Assembly (NCBI RefSeq): GCF_026891935.1
Contig: NZ_JAPTGC010000002.1
Coordinates: forward strand, 1 to 64,000
Direction of reading: 5' to 3'
DNA from: Methanocorpusculum vombati
GTDB taxonomy: Archaea; Halobacteriota; Methanomicrobia; Methanomicrobiales; Methanocorpusculaceae
Length of the DNA: 64,000 nucleotides
Shown piece after piece: positions 35,213-44,379 of this stretch. The position numbers and the translations under genes were made by a program. The notes below the pieces were generated by a model. That model was not told the DNA's origin, searched no databases, and saw only the letters and a program-made list of their open reading frames with translations. Numbering within the stretch: position 1 is the stretch's first letter; every line of letters begins with the position of its first letter.

Positions 35213-35831
35213 GACCAAGAAGTTTCAGAAGTTTTCGTGCGATCATCAGTTTTCCGTGTTTCACCGGGTCAACCGACCGGTCGTCCAGATCAAATCCGAT
35301 GAGAGTCACATGTGCAGCGCCGAGTTCGTACGCGCAGAATACACACCGGTCGCCGTCCGAAAACCCGCCGAAGTTGTACACATGCGCAAGAGGTGTCGCC
35401 TGGGTTGTCCCGACAACCGGACCCCGCACCTTCGGCACCCAGGAGCGCACCAGCGGAATATTGTCCCCGTGCGCGTGCAGGACCAGAATCGTCCCCTGAT
35501 CGTTCATGGCAAGAAAGTCATCATCCATGCCGTCGATGTCGGAGAGGATCACCTCAGGGCGATGACCGGCATGCAGAAGAACACGCGCCGCAGCGTCCGC
35601 AGCGATGATGACTTTGCCGGAAAAATCCGTCGAACGGATCTCGGCTGCAAGCGACGGCGCATTCCCGCAGACGATGCAGTCCCGGCCCCAAACCGCATCC
35701 CGGAGCTTCGCAATATCATCGCGGGGCAGAAGCTCGGCAAGGATCTGTGCCGCACGCTCGTCATCCTCACGGGAAAATCCAAAAAAGTCGAGGATTTCAG
35801 AGTAGTAGGGTTCCCACTCCTCAGCTTTCAT
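35202..35831 (-). CDS. mptE: 6-hydroxymethyl-7,8-dihydropterin pyrophosphokinase, MptE-type
   Basis: A 209-residue DUF115-family enzyme of tetrahydromethanopterin biosynthesis, transferring pyrophosphate to 6-hydroxymethyl-dihydropterin. Diagnostic blocks are CIVCGNAPSL, VIIAADAAARVLL, PEVILSDIDGMDDDF, HAHGDNIPLV and TLIGFDLDDRS. It overlaps the RCK-DHH gene upstream by 11 bases and the radical SAM gene downstream, making a three-gene operon. ATG 35831 was chosen over an in-frame TTG at 35858. Confidence 0.9.
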   Translation of the reverse strand: MKAEEWEPYYSEILDFFGFSREDDERAAQILAELLPRDDIAKLRDAVWGRDCIVCGNAPSLAAEIRSTDFSGKVIIAADAAARVLLHAGHRPEVILSDIDGMDDDFLAMNDQGTILVLHAHGDNIPLVRSWVPKVRGPVVGTTQATPLAHVYNFGGFSDGDRCVFCAYELGAAHVTLIGFDLDDRSVDPVKHGKLMIARKLLKLLGHDV

Positions 35832-37311
35832 CCCCTTCAGCCTCGGAGATGCCGACAAGCTTCATGAAATTGGACAGGACCGGATCAATGATCATATTGA
35901 GCAGTTCATCCTTGTTCTTCACCAAAGAGAACGCGTTCAGCGGAATGGACAGGGCTGCCATTGTTGCGTGACCTCCCGCAGACGCACCGGGAATCGGGGA
36001 AAACGCCTCCTTCATCACATCACCAACATGCAGGCGGATATCCTTGTTGCGGGCCGAAAGCGTGATGGAGTTGTCGGTGATACCGTACACCATTGCGGTT
36101 GTCACACCCTCCAGATTCAGCAGCATATCAGCAGCCTGCGGAATTGCATCACGGTTTCTGACATATCCTACGTTGGAGAACAGATAGCCGTGCTTGACCT
36201 CGCGGTTGACAATTGCATGACCGAGAACGTCCAGCGTCTCCTGCGAAACCGACGGGGCCATGATAACCTCCAGAAGCGATCTGTCCGACAGCGGAAGAAG
36301 GTAGGCGGCGTTGTGCAGATCCTGCGGCGAGAGATTACGCTGGAACTCTTTGGTGTCCGCGCGGATACCATAGAACAGAGCGGTTGCGACTTTTTTGTCA
36401 ATCGGCAGGTAGAGTTCCTGCAGATACTGCGTCATGATCGATGCCGTTGCACCTACATTCGGACGGGAGTCAAGGAACTCCGGTTTCCGCAGACGGGTTA
36501 CACCCTCCGTGCTGTGGTGATCAATGACGATATTGATCGGCGTATCCAGCGGGAGGTCATTGTTCATGCCCGGGGCAACGCAGTCCACCAGAGCAAGATA
36601 GTTGCATTCACCGAGAATCTCCGGGGTCAGCCGTTCCATCTTGATCTCAAGCAGATTGACGAACGCACGGTTTTCCTGATGACCGATGTTTCCTTCGTAA
36701 AGGATCCGGGTTGCGAGTTTGCCGCCCGAAGCATTGGAAGCAATTGCCGCAAGCGCCATGGCACTTGAGATTGCATCCGGGTCCGGGTTTTTGTGCGTGA
36801 TGATGCCAAGCGTTCCGGTCCACGAGCTTAAGAGTGAAAAAAGTCTCTGGGCGTTGCGTGACGCAACCAGATTGTTCATGTGATTGACGGCAGACTTTGC
36901 AACAACCTGCTGCGGATACAGCACAACATCGGCACCGTGATCCACCAGCTGGTCCGCCGAGAACAGGTCCATGGCACGGGCAATCACATGTGTCTGCGGG
37001 TAGGCACTCTTGATATTCTGCACTGCCGCAAGATTTGCATCCTTGTCGGCTGCAAGAATGAAGACCACCTCAGGCTCGGGGATCTTTGCAAGCAGGCCGG
37101 GATCGGTGATGTCCCCCACAATTGCCTGATGGCGGTGGTCACGCAGGTCCTCCACACGTTTTTCATTTACATCAACAACGAGGACGTTTTCATCGTCCTC
37201 CTTGAGTTCTTCGAGGACATTGTAACCGATACTGCCGCAGCCCAGAATAAGATATTTTATTTTTTTATGGGTCTGGGTATTGTTCGGCAGAATCCCATCA
37301 CTCTCAACCAT
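35821..37311 (-). CDS. RCK_N (TrkA-N)-DHH-DHHA1 phosphoesterase
   Basis: A 496-residue fusion. The N-terminal NAD-binding RCK domain shows LILGCGSIGYNVLEEL and VVDVNEKRVEDL. The DHH phosphoesterase follows with ITHKNPDPDAISSAMAL, LVDCVAPG and IVIDHHSTEG (the DHH motif). The C-terminal DHHA1 domain ends with IPGASAGGHATMAAL. Related archaeal proteins are NAD- or nucleotide-regulated phosphodiesterases acting on oligonucleotides or cyclic dinucleotides; the substrate is unknown here. ATG 37311 starts the RCK domain; upstream frame lacks similarity. It is first in the mptE operon. Confidence 0.85.
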   Translation of the reverse strand: MVESDGILPNNTQTHKKIKYLILGCGSIGYNVLEELKEDDENVLVVDVNEKRVEDLRDHRHQAIVGDITDPGLLAKIPEPEVVFILAADKDANLAAVQNIKSAYPQTHVIARAMDLFSADQLVDHGADVVLYPQQVVAKSAVNHMNNLVASRNAQRLFSLLSSWTGTLGIITHKNPDPDAISSAMALAAIASNASGGKLATRILYEGNIGHQENRAFVNLLEIKMERLTPEILGECNYLALVDCVAPGMNNDLPLDTPINIVIDHHSTEGVTRLRKPEFLDSRPNVGATASIMTQYLQELYLPIDKKVATALFYGIRADTKEFQRNLSPQDLHNAAYLLPLSDRSLLEVIMAPSVSQETLDVLGHAIVNREVKHGYLFSNVGYVRNRDAIPQAADMLLNLEGVTTAMVYGITDNSITLSARNKDIRLHVGDVMKEAFSPIPGASAGGHATMAALSIPLNAFSLVKNKDELLNMIIDPVLSNFMKLVGISEAEGDES

Positions 37312-37382
37312 GTACCAATATTCGTGTTGTTGGGATATTAATGTAGATACCCGCAGAACAGGAAAATCCCTCGGGAAGAAAT

Positions 37383-37393
37383 CTATAAATATT
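37383..37393 (+). promoter_or_regulatory. TATA box for the tRNA-Lys array
   Basis: CTATAAATATT lies about 45 bases before the first tRNA. It is the only clear TATA-like element around the array; the spacers between the tRNAs contain none, so the four genes are probably one transcript. Confidence 0.6.
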
Positions 37394-37432
37394 GAGATGA
37401 CTAATCTAATTAGGTCAACAGACACCACTCAC

Positions 37433-37506
37433 GGGCCTATAGCTTAGTCAGGAATAGCGACGGACTCTTAATCCGTAGGCCAGGGGTTCAAATCCCTTTA
37501 GGCCCG
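37433..37506 (+). tRNA. tRNA-Lys(CTT), copy 1
   Basis: A 74-base cloverleaf: acceptor GGGCCTA/TAGGCCC with discriminator G, D arm with AGTCAGGAAT loop, anticodon stem ACGGA/TCCGT and loop CTCTTAA giving anticodon CTT, T arm AGGGG-TTCAAAT-CCCTT. No intron; CCA is not encoded. Confidence 0.95.
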
Positions 37507-37538
37507 CTTTTGTTGTGTGATGGCGGAATGTTTTTCAC

Positions 37539-37612
37539 GGGCCTATAGCTTAGTCAGGAATAGCGACGGACTCTTAATCCGTAGGCCAGGGGTTCAAATC
37601 CCTTTAGGCCCG
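37539..37612 (+). tRNA. tRNA-Lys(CTT), copy 2
   Basis: Identical to copy 1, exactly 106 bases further on. The 32-base spacer (37507-37538) is also identical to the next two spacers. Confidence 0.95.
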
Positions 37613-37644
37613 CTTTTGTTGTGTGATGGCGGAATGTTTTTCAC

Positions 37645-37718
37645 GGGCCTATAGCTTAGTCAGGAATAGCGACGGACTCTTAATCCGTAGGCCAGGGGTT
37701 CAAATCCCTTTAGGCCCG
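37645..37718 (+). tRNA. tRNA-Lys(CTT), copy 3
   Basis: Identical to copies 1 and 2 with the same 106-base period. Confidence 0.95.
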
Positions 37719-37750
37719 CTTTTGTTGTGTGATGGCGGAATGTTTTTCAC

Positions 37751-37824
37751 GGGCCTATAGCTTAGTCAGGAATAGCGACGGACTCTTAATCCGTAGGCCA
37801 GGGGTTCAAATCCCTTTAGGCCCG
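37751..37824 (+). tRNA. tRNA-Lys(CTT), copy 4
   Basis: Identical to the other copies. The downstream sequence diverges from the spacer right after CTTTT, which is the end of the tandem array and may act as the terminator. Confidence 0.95.
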
Positions 37825-38028
37825 CTTTTAGAATCAGATACCAAAAGACGGGATCCTGGGTATCCGTCTGCCGGAAAGAATGGTGTCGGAGTACCAAAAC
37901 ACATATCCTGTAAAAGACCAAAACATGTACGGTTATCTTGAGCCGGGCATACCGCATCGCGGTGTCATGTCCCGGGTTCTGGAGAATATACAGATCCGTT
38001 GCATCTGAGAACGGTAGGAAATACTTTC

Positions 38029-39789
38029 ATGAAAGTAATTTACAATGACGGAAATGTGGGCGAGTGCCCAAAAGAAGAGGAACTGCACGTAATACGCCAC
38101 ACTGCGGCCCATGTGCTTGCCCAGGCAGTGAAACGTCTCTATCCCCATGCATCGTTTGCTTACGGACCCGCAACCGAGAAGGGATTTTATTATGATGTGG
38201 ATCTGGGAGACACGAAACTTTCAGACGCTGACCTTCCGGCCATTGAACAGGAGATGCGGGAGATCGTCAAGGCAAACCTGCCGATAAAGCCGTTCATTCT
38301 TTCACGCGAGGACGCACTGAAACTCATGGAGGAGCGCCATGAGCCGTACAAGGTTGAGCACATTGCAGACCTTGACGAGCATGAACCGCTGAGCTTCTAT
38401 GAGCAGGGCGAATACATCGATATGTGTGTCGGTCCCCATCTGACGTACACCAAGACCCTGAAAGCATTCAAGCTCACCGGCCTGTCCGGTGCATATTGGA
38501 AAAACGACAGCAAAAACAAGATGCTGACAAGAATCAACGGAACGGCGTTTGCAACAACAAAGGAACTGGAAGAGTTCCTGAAGCTTCAGGAGGAGGCCGA
38601 GCGCCGCGACCACCGCAAGATCGGCAAAGACATGAAACTGTTCATGTTTGAGGATGTGGGTCCCGGATTCCCGTTCTTCCTGCCAAACGGTATGATCATC
38701 AAGAACGCGCTGATTGAATACTGGCGCGAACTGCATGTGGCCAACGGGTATCAGGAGATCTCAACACCGCTCATTATGAACCGTTGTCTCTGGGAAACGA
38801 GCGGACACTGGGACCACTACAAAGAGAACATGTATGCAACCCGCATCGATGATGAGGACTACTGCATTAAACCGATGAACTGTCCGGGCGGGCTTATGGT
38901 CTATGCAAACGAGCCGCACAGCTACCGCGAGCTGCCGATGCGTCTGGCAGAGCTCGGCATTGTGCACCGGCATGAACTGAAGGGAGTTCTTCATGGTCTG
39001 TTCCGTGTCCGCAGTTTCACGCAGGATGATGCCCATATCTTCATGCGTCAGGACCAGATTGCCGAGGAGATCAGTGCGGTTATCCGGCTGATCGATCAGG
39101 TGTACTCCAAGTTCGGTTTTGAGTATTCGCTTGAGCTTTCCACGCGTCCTGAAGACAGTATGGGGAGCGATGAGGACTGGGAAGCAGCAACAAAGGGTCT
39201 GGTGGATGCACTGGAACGACTGAATCTTCCCTATACGATCAACGAGGGGGACGGTGCATTCTACGGCCCGAAGATCGATTTCCATCTGCGCGACTGTCTC
39301 GGACGTACCTGGCAGTGCGGAACAATCCAGCTGGATTTCCAGATGCCGCTCAACTTCAATTTATCCTATGTGGATGAAAATGATGAACGTCCCCGTCCGA
39401 TCATGATTCACCGTGTATGCTTTGGATCGATTGAGCGGTTCATCGGTATTCTGACCGAACATTTCGCCGGTAAGTTCCCGGTCTGGCTGGCACCGATGCA
39501 GGCAAAAGTTCTGCTGGTCTCCAAAAAGAGCGAGGAGTACGCAGCGGAGATCTATCAGATGCTCAAAGATGCAAAAGTCCGCTGCGAACTGGACAACCGC
39601 AATGAGAAGATCGGCTACATGATCCGGCAGGCACAGTACACCGAGCGTGTGCCGTATATGATCATCATCGGGGAAAAGGAACTTGAGACGAAGACGCTCT
39701 CGATTCGTACGCGCGACAGCAAGACGGTTACAATGAAACCGGAAGAGTTCCTGGCAAAAATTACTGCTGAGATTGCAAACAGGGAATAA
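38029..39789 (+). CDS. thrS: Threonyl-tRNA synthetase, bacterial type lacking the TGS domain
   Basis: A 586-residue class II synthetase charging tRNA-Thr. The bacterial-type editing domain begins almost at once (HVIRHTAAHVLAQAVK, ending CVGPHL). The catalytic core follows with CIKPMNCPGG, RVRSFTQDDAHIF, IHRVCFGSIERFIG (zinc ligands Cys, His, His), then the anticodon-binding domain (NRNEKIGYMIRQAQ). The usual 60-residue N-terminal TGS domain is missing: only about 24 residues precede the editing domain. The start was set at ATG 38029, preceded by AGGA. Acquisition from a bacterium is likely, as many archaea use an unrelated editing domain. Confidence 0.93.
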   Translation: MKVIYNDGNVGECPKEEELHVIRHTAAHVLAQAVKRLYPHASFAYGPATEKGFYYDVDLGDTKLSDADLPAIEQEMREIVKANLPIKPFILSREDALKLMEERHEPYKVEHIADLDEHEPLSFYEQGEYIDMCVGPHLTYTKTLKAFKLTGLSGAYWKNDSKNKMLTRINGTAFATTKELEEFLKLQEEAERRDHRKIGKDMKLFMFEDVGPGFPFFLPNGMIIKNALIEYWRELHVANGYQEISTPLIMNRCLWETSGHWDHYKENMYATRIDDEDYCIKPMNCPGGLMVYANEPHSYRELPMRLAELGIVHRHELKGVLHGLFRVRSFTQDDAHIFMRQDQIAEEISAVIRLIDQVYSKFGFEYSLELSTRPEDSMGSDEDWEAATKGLVDALERLNLPYTINEGDGAFYGPKIDFHLRDCLGRTWQCGTIQLDFQMPLNFNLSYVDENDERPRPIMIHRVCFGSIERFIGILTEHFAGKFPVWLAPMQAKVLLVSKKSEEYAAEIYQMLKDAKVRCELDNRNEKIGYMIRQAQYTERVPYMIIIGEKELETKTLSIRTRDSKTVTMKPEEFLAKITAEIANRE

Positions 39790-39807
39790 TTTCCCGAAAA
39801 TATTTTT

Positions 39808-40080
39808 TTATTTTTTATATCTGACCCGGGCCATGTCAAGTGCATGTCCGCGGAATTTTGTCTCCAGCCGGTCGCCACACAGCCGGATGTCATGTTCATG
39901 CCCCGCGGCACAGATATGATACACGCCGTTCCCTTTACACGTCCAGGTAAACGGCTCGTTAATATCGTACCCCAGCACTTTGCCGATGGCAACACCGGTA
40001 TTGTCAGGGTAGAACCGGCAGTGCATGTGTCCGGCAAACATCACCGACTTTTCCCAGTCGCCGACGATCGGATCAGTCAT
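39808..40080 (-). CDS. Hypothetical protein, 90 aa
   Basis: A small protein starting [11 protein letters not shown], with FYPDNTGVAIGK and a DIRLCGDRLETKF strand, a pattern resembling small lipocalin-like beta-barrels, though this is weak. It overlaps the preceding methyltransferase gene by eight bases, so it is co-transcribed with it. Function unknown. Confidence 0.6.
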   Translation of the reverse strand: MTDPIVGDWEKSVMFAGHMHCRFYPDNTGVAIGKVLGYDINEPFTWTCKGNGVYHICAAGHEHDIRLCGDRLETKFRGHALDMARVRYKK

Positions 40081-40669
40081 ACCGTTCCCTCCCGTACACC
40101 CCGCAGAGCTCCTCCCGGAGATACTCTGTTCCGCGAACCCGCATCTTCCATGAAACTCTGGTTAGCGTTCCTCTGCCAAAAACTTCGTGGAGATCCGCCT
40201 CATCAAAATAATGCGTCACAATGCCGTCGCCCCGGAGATACGAGTACGGCGCAACCTCCCGGCCCTTCCCGCACCGCAAATCCCTGCGCGAGAACCCTTT
40301 GAAAAAAATGCTGCCGGAAGGTACCAGAACACGCCGCATCTCTGCTGCGGCCGCAGGCCGGAGGGATGCGGGGAGATGACCCAGCACGTGCCAGCAGAAC
40401 ACTGCATCAAACGAGCCGTCCGAAAACGGCAGTGCGGTGATATCTCCGCAGACTACGGTACAACTCTGCGTGCGTACAAGAGAGACCGCCGCAGGAGAGA
40501 TATCAATACCAACCGCTTCCCAGCCCCGCGCCGCCATGGCGGTGAGTGTCTTACCGTTACCGCAGCCGCACTCAAGCACACGGCTGCCCGCAGGCAGCGG
40601 CGGCAGTTCCGCCGCTGTCCCGCCCCACCGGTTTCCGCGCAGCGTGTAGTCGGTGTCCCAGCCGGTCAC
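40073..40669 (-). CDS. Class I SAM-dependent methyltransferase
   Basis: A 198-residue methyltransferase with motif [20 protein letters not shown] (about 31-49), motif [32 protein letters not shown] and post-motif LVPSGSIFF. This is a Methyltransf_11-like small-molecule enzyme with unidentified substrate. Its ATG overlaps the hisF stop by four bases. Confidence 0.85.
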   Translation of the reverse strand: MTGWDTDYTLRGNRWGGTAAELPPLPAGSRVLECGCGNGKTLTAMAARGWEAVGIDISPAAVSLVRTQSCTVVCGDITALPFSDGSFDAVFCWHVLGHLPASLRPAAAAEMRRVLVPSGSIFFKGFSRRDLRCGKGREVAPYSYLRGDGIVTHYFDEADLHEVFGRGTLTRVSWKMRVRGTEYLREELCGVYGRERYD

Positions 40670-41472
40670 AACCGCACCGCAACACCGCGGGAGGCGAGAT
40701 ACTCCTTCACCCCGCGGACGGTCATCTCACCGTAATGGAACACGCTTGCCGCAAGACAGGCGTCCGCCTTCCCCTTCACAAACCCGTCGTAGAAATGCTC
40801 AAGCGTTCCGACACCGCCCGATGCGATCACCGGCACATCCACAGTATCCGAAATTTTCGCGGTGATCTCAAGATCGAAACCGGTCCGTACCCCGTCCGTT
40901 TCCATAGAGGTCAGGAGAATTTCACCCGCACCGCGACTGACCGCATCCTGCGCCCAGGCAATGGCGTCCATGCCGGTCGGGTGACTGCCGCCGTAGATGA
41001 CAACCTCATACCAGCAGGTACGGCCGTCCGCAAGATGCACGGGAGTTACACCCTCACGCATCGTATAGTTTCGGCGCACGTCCTCGGCAAGCACAATACA
41101 CTGGTTGCCGAACAGCTTCGCTCCCGCAGAAATGACCTCCGGCGTTTTCACCGCCGCCGTGTTCAGACTTACTTTGTCGGCACCGGCACGTAAAATCTCC
41201 TGAATGTCCTTTACCGTCCGGATACCGCCGCCAACGGTCAGCGGCAGAAACAGCTGATCGGCAGCACGGCCGATGACATCAACCATCGTCTGGCGGTTGT
41301 TCTTTGAAGCAGCAATATCCAGAAACACCACTTCATCGGCTCCCTGCTCGTTGTAGGTCCGCGCAAGCTCAACGGGATCTCCGGCATCGCGGAGACCCTC
41401 AAAGTTCACACCCTTGACAACCCTTCCGTCCTTGAGATCAAGACAGGGAATAATCCGCCGTGTAAGTCCCAT
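40666..41472 (-). CDS. hisF: Imidazole glycerol phosphate synthase, cyclase subunit
   Basis: A 268-residue TIM barrel closing the imidazole ring in histidine biosynthesis with HisH. The opening [20 protein letters not shown] with catalytic D12, the phosphate-binding [10 protein letters not shown] and VIASGGVG, and [14 protein letters not shown] are diagnostic. It is first of a run with the methyltransferase and small hypothetical gene. Confidence 0.96.
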   Translation of the reverse strand: MGLTRRIIPCLDLKDGRVVKGVNFEGLRDAGDPVELARTYNEQGADEVVFLDIAASKNNRQTMVDVIGRAADQLFLPLTVGGGIRTVKDIQEILRAGADKVSLNTAAVKTPEVISAGAKLFGNQCIVLAEDVRRNYTMREGVTPVHLADGRTCWYEVVIYGGSHPTGMDAIAWAQDAVSRGAGEILLTSMETDGVRTGFDLEITAKISDTVDVPVIASGGVGTLEHFYDGFVKGKADACLAASVFHYGEMTVRGVKEYLASRGVAVRL

Positions 41473-41543
41473 GTCTGTATAGTTGGCGGGCGGGAAAAAT
41501 TATCATTGCGTATTATAGGCTTGCAGAACCAACATCTTTGGAT

Positions 41544-42770
41544 ATGACGCATACCGGCGAGCAGAAGATACAGTGGGCACAGCAGTATATGCCCGTCTTA
41601 AATGCCATCCGTGCACGCTTCGAGAAGGAAAAGCCCCTTACCGGCCACAGAATCGGTATGGCGCTGCATGTGGAGGCAAAGACCGCATGTCTTGTCCGAA
41701 CACTTGCCGCAGGAGGAGCCGAGGTGTATATCACCGGCTGCAATCCCCTGTCCACTCAGGACGATGTCGCAGAAGCCCTTCGCGAGGGCGGCATCGCCTG
41801 TTATGCACAGCGCGGATGCAACACCGAGGAGTACTATGCGGCAATCGACAAAGTGCTTGATGTACACCCGACCCTCACCATCGATGACGGCATGGACTTG
41901 ATCAACCGCGTCCACCTTGACCGCCGCGATGCCCTGCCGGGGATCATCGGCGCATGCGAGGAGACGACAACCGGCATTCACCGGCTGCGCGCAATGGAGG
42001 CCGACGGAAAACTGGAGTTCCCGGTCATTGCGGTAAACGACACTCCGATGAAGCACTACTTCGACAACGTCCACGGAACCGGCGAGAGTGCGCTGGCATC
42101 CATTATGCTGACGACGAATGTCCTCATTGCGGGCCGTCATGTGGTCGTTGCCGGATACGGGTACTGCGGCCGCGGTGTTGCAACCAAGGCACGGTCCCTT
42201 GGCGCACGCGTGATTGTAACCGAGATCGATCCCCGCAGAGCGCTGCAGGCACACTTCGACGGATTTGATGTGATGTGCATGGAAGAAGCAGCAAAGGTCG
42301 GGGACCTGTTCATCACAACGACCGGTAACTGCAGCATCATCACCGGCCGCCACTTCCCGCTGATGAAGTCCGGCGCGATTCTTTCCAATGCAGGCCACTT
42401 CAACAACGAGATTGAGATCCCCTGGCTTGCGGAACACGCATCGGCGGTTGAACACCGCGACGGCATCGATACGTACGTAATCGACGGCAAAAAGATCCAT
42501 CTGCTTGCAGAAGGAAGACTGGTCAACCTTGCAACGCCGAAAGGCATGGGCCATCCGGTTGAGGTTATGGACCTCAGCTTTGCGGTGCAGGCGCTGTCGG
42601 TTGAGTATGTGGCAAAACACGGATGCGAACTTGCAGCAGGCGTTCACGATGTGCCGACCGAGATTGATGAGTACATCGCACGCCTGAAACTTGCGGCGGT
42701 CGGTGCGACGCTTGACGCGCTGACGGCAGAACAGAAAGAGTACATGTGCAGCTGGAATCACGGCACATAA
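41544..42770 (+). CDS. ahcY: S-adenosyl/S-inosyl-homocysteine hydrolase
   Basis: A 408-residue NAD-dependent hydrolase. Motifs are MALHVEAKTACLVRTLAAGG, CNPLSTQDDVA, AVNDTPMKHYFDN, the NAD-binding VVAGYGYCGRGVATKA, TTTGNCSIITGRHF and NAGHFNNEI. In methanogens this enzyme prefers S-inosylhomocysteine produced by deamination, so the product name is given both ways. ATG 41544 was chosen over a TTG six bases upstream. Confidence 0.94.
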   Translation: MTHTGEQKIQWAQQYMPVLNAIRARFEKEKPLTGHRIGMALHVEAKTACLVRTLAAGGAEVYITGCNPLSTQDDVAEALREGGIACYAQRGCNTEEYYAAIDKVLDVHPTLTIDDGMDLINRVHLDRRDALPGIIGACEETTTGIHRLRAMEADGKLEFPVIAVNDTPMKHYFDNVHGTGESALASIMLTTNVLIAGRHVVVAGYGYCGRGVATKARSLGARVIVTEIDPRRALQAHFDGFDVMCMEEAAKVGDLFITTTGNCSIITGRHFPLMKSGAILSNAGHFNNEIEIPWLAEHASAVEHRDGIDTYVIDGKKIHLLAEGRLVNLATPKGMGHPVEVMDLSFAVQALSVEYVAKHGCELAAGVHDVPTEIDEYIARLKLAAVGATLDALTAEQKEYMCSWNHGT

Positions 42771-42791
42771 ACAAAAAATTTTTTTTCTTTT

Positions 42792-43508
42792 TTATTCGGG
42801 TTTCTTCCAGATGAGCCGCTTCTTCACAACCTCATCCGCAAAGATTACAAACGCGTGACTTGCATACGCAAACACATTTGGTGTCATCAGATACGCATCC
42901 GGAATTTTTCGTGCGTGGGTGTTGCCGATGATGCGCACAAGGTCCAGCGCATACAATCCTTCCGGAGAGAGAATCCCGCATCTTCCAATTGCGCCGCAGA
43001 CGGTACCGAACTTTTTATTGTCGGTACGGATCTTCTGCGTCCGGCAGATCAGCTCCGCAACCGCTGCCGTAATCTCACAGAGCCTGCGGGTTGCGGTCTC
43101 GGATTTTTTCTGCCGGGCAATCACCGCAAGGTCGCGAAAGATCGGGTGCAGGCTCGCAAGCTCTTCAAAACGCCGCATCCGTGCCCCGGCACAGGACGTT
43201 ACCTGTGCGGGGGAGTAGATACTTTTCTCCAGCATCAGTCCCTTGTCGCGGGGCAGCGAGTAGCTGATAAGAAGGGTTGAACCCACACCGCCGGAGGGAA
43301 CATTCTGGATGACATCACCGATGTTCTGCATATCGTACAGACAGTTGCAGCACAGGGACAAACGGTTCGCTGCTTTGAGGGTTTTGTGCAGTTCGCCGGC
43401 ATTCACTTCCAGAACGGTTTTTCCGTCTGCGAAAGCAGCATCAAACCTGCGGTAGAGGGCATGGTAAAAGTCCGCCGCGGTAAGATTTCCATTCTGTTTT
43501 TCCGCCAT
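42792..43508 (-). CDS. Hypothetical protein, 238 aa
   Basis: A mainly helical cytoplasmic protein I do not recognise. It has several cysteines (LSLCCNCLYDMQN, VTSCAGARM, TVCGAIGRCG) and a basic end RLIWKKPE. The cysteine pairs could bind a metal. A helical C-terminal part with DLVRIIGNTHARKIPDA resembles DUF4145/HEPN-like segments, but this is tentative. It lies six bases downstream of the DnaJ-like gene, in the same operon. Confidence 0.6.
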   Translation of the reverse strand: MAEKQNGNLTAADFYHALYRRFDAAFADGKTVLEVNAGELHKTLKAANRLSLCCNCLYDMQNIGDVIQNVPSGGVGSTLLISYSLPRDKGLMLEKSIYSPAQVTSCAGARMRRFEELASLHPIFRDLAVIARQKKSETATRRLCEITAAVAELICRTQKIRTDNKKFGTVCGAIGRCGILSPEGLYALDLVRIIGNTHARKIPDAYLMTPNVFAYASHAFVIFADEVVKKRLIWKKPE

Positions 43509-43514
43509 GGCAGT

Positions 43515-44285
43515 TCACTTCCCGAAGAGGCCGGAAAGAAAGCCCTTCTTTTCCACAACCTCGATCTCGATCACCAGATTGCCGCGTTTCTTCGGCGACA
43601 TCACGCCAAGGCCTTTGCCTTCCGGAGGAGAGAAACGGTCCCCGGTTTTTACTCCGGCAGGAACCGTGACCCTGATCACTTTGTTGAACAGCAGCTGCAC
43701 GGGAACCGGGCCGCCGCGCTCCGCCTGCTTGGGGGTAATCTGCAGGGTATGGATCAGGTTGTTGGTCGCATCCTCGATCTCCCAGTTCTCCTGCGGGACA
43801 ACCTTCAGATTGACGTACAGATCCCCGCGGGGTTTGCCGGGTTCAACCGGAACACCGTACCCCTCAATGCGGTAGCGGCGGACACCCGGATAGACCTTGA
43901 CCACCACCCGCTCGCCTGCAACCTTCATCGGGATTTTGCCTTTTCCATAAGCGGCAATCGCCATTGAGACCGGATAATCGGTTTCGATATCCCCGCCTTT
44001 CACCGGCATGCCGCACATCTTTTTTCCACGCGGTGTTCCTGCGGCAGGTTCGTCGCCGGACAGCTCCGCGTCGTAGGCTGCACGTTTTTCCGGGTGGGAA
44101 AGGATCTCATAACTTGCCATGATCGCAAGCAGGCGCTCATTGTACTCATCCTGTTTTGCCTCGTCGGTTCCCGCACGATCAGGATGATACTGTTTTACCA
44201 GCGAGACATAGGCCTTTTTGATCATCTCGGGCGTTGCATTCTGCGGAATGCCCAGAGTCGTATAGTGGGTAATGGTTTCGGCCAT
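43515..44285 (-). CDS. DnaJ-family co-chaperone (CbpA-like, no zinc domain)
   Basis: A 256-residue J-protein. The J domain occupies the first 70 residues with HPD at 34-36 (KQYHPDRAG) and SYEILSHPEKRAAYD. A linker leads to a DnaJ C-terminal substrate-binding domain (ITKQAERGGPVPVQLL-like ITPKQAERGGPVPV, VTVPAGVKTGDRF, GDLYVNLKVVP). The cysteine-rich zinc-finger region and Gly/Phe linker of DnaJ are absent. It would stimulate a DnaK/Hsp70 partner; none is in the window. Confidence 0.85.
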   Translation of the reverse strand: MAETITHYTTLGIPQNATPEMIKKAYVSLVKQYHPDRAGTDEAKQDEYNERLLAIMASYEILSHPEKRAAYDAELSGDEPAAGTPRGKKMCGMPVKGGDIETDYPVSMAIAAYGKGKIPMKVAGERVVVKVYPGVRRYRIEGYGVPVEPGKPRGDLYVNLKVVPQENWEIEDATNNLIHTLQITPKQAERGGPVPVQLLFNKVIRVTVPAGVKTGDRFSPPEGKGLGVMSPKKRGNLVIEIEVVEKKGFLSGLFGK

Positions 44286-44379
44286 GAACTGAGAATAGAT
44301 TGGAGGGGTGAAATCATAATCTTACTGGGAAAATGCGGGAGACCAACCATTATCATGACTTCGTCCAAATATAATTCTC

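Larger units (their letters stand above)
37433..37824 (+). repeat. 106-bp tandem repeat carrying tRNA-Lys, 3.7 units
   Basis: Three complete tRNA-plus-spacer units and a fourth tRNA without spacer. All tRNA and spacer bases are identical, implying recent expansion by unequal crossing-over or slippage, or active homogenisation. Confidence 0.95.

Noticed and set aside
37433-37824. Regular repeats suggested a CRISPR array
   Set aside because: The repeated 74 bases fold as tRNA-Lys and the spacers are identical, unlike CRISPR spacers; no cas genes are present.
37825-38028. T-box or riboswitch ahead of thrS
   Set aside because: The 204-bp leader shows no specifier loop or antiterminator, and T-boxes are not expected in archaea.
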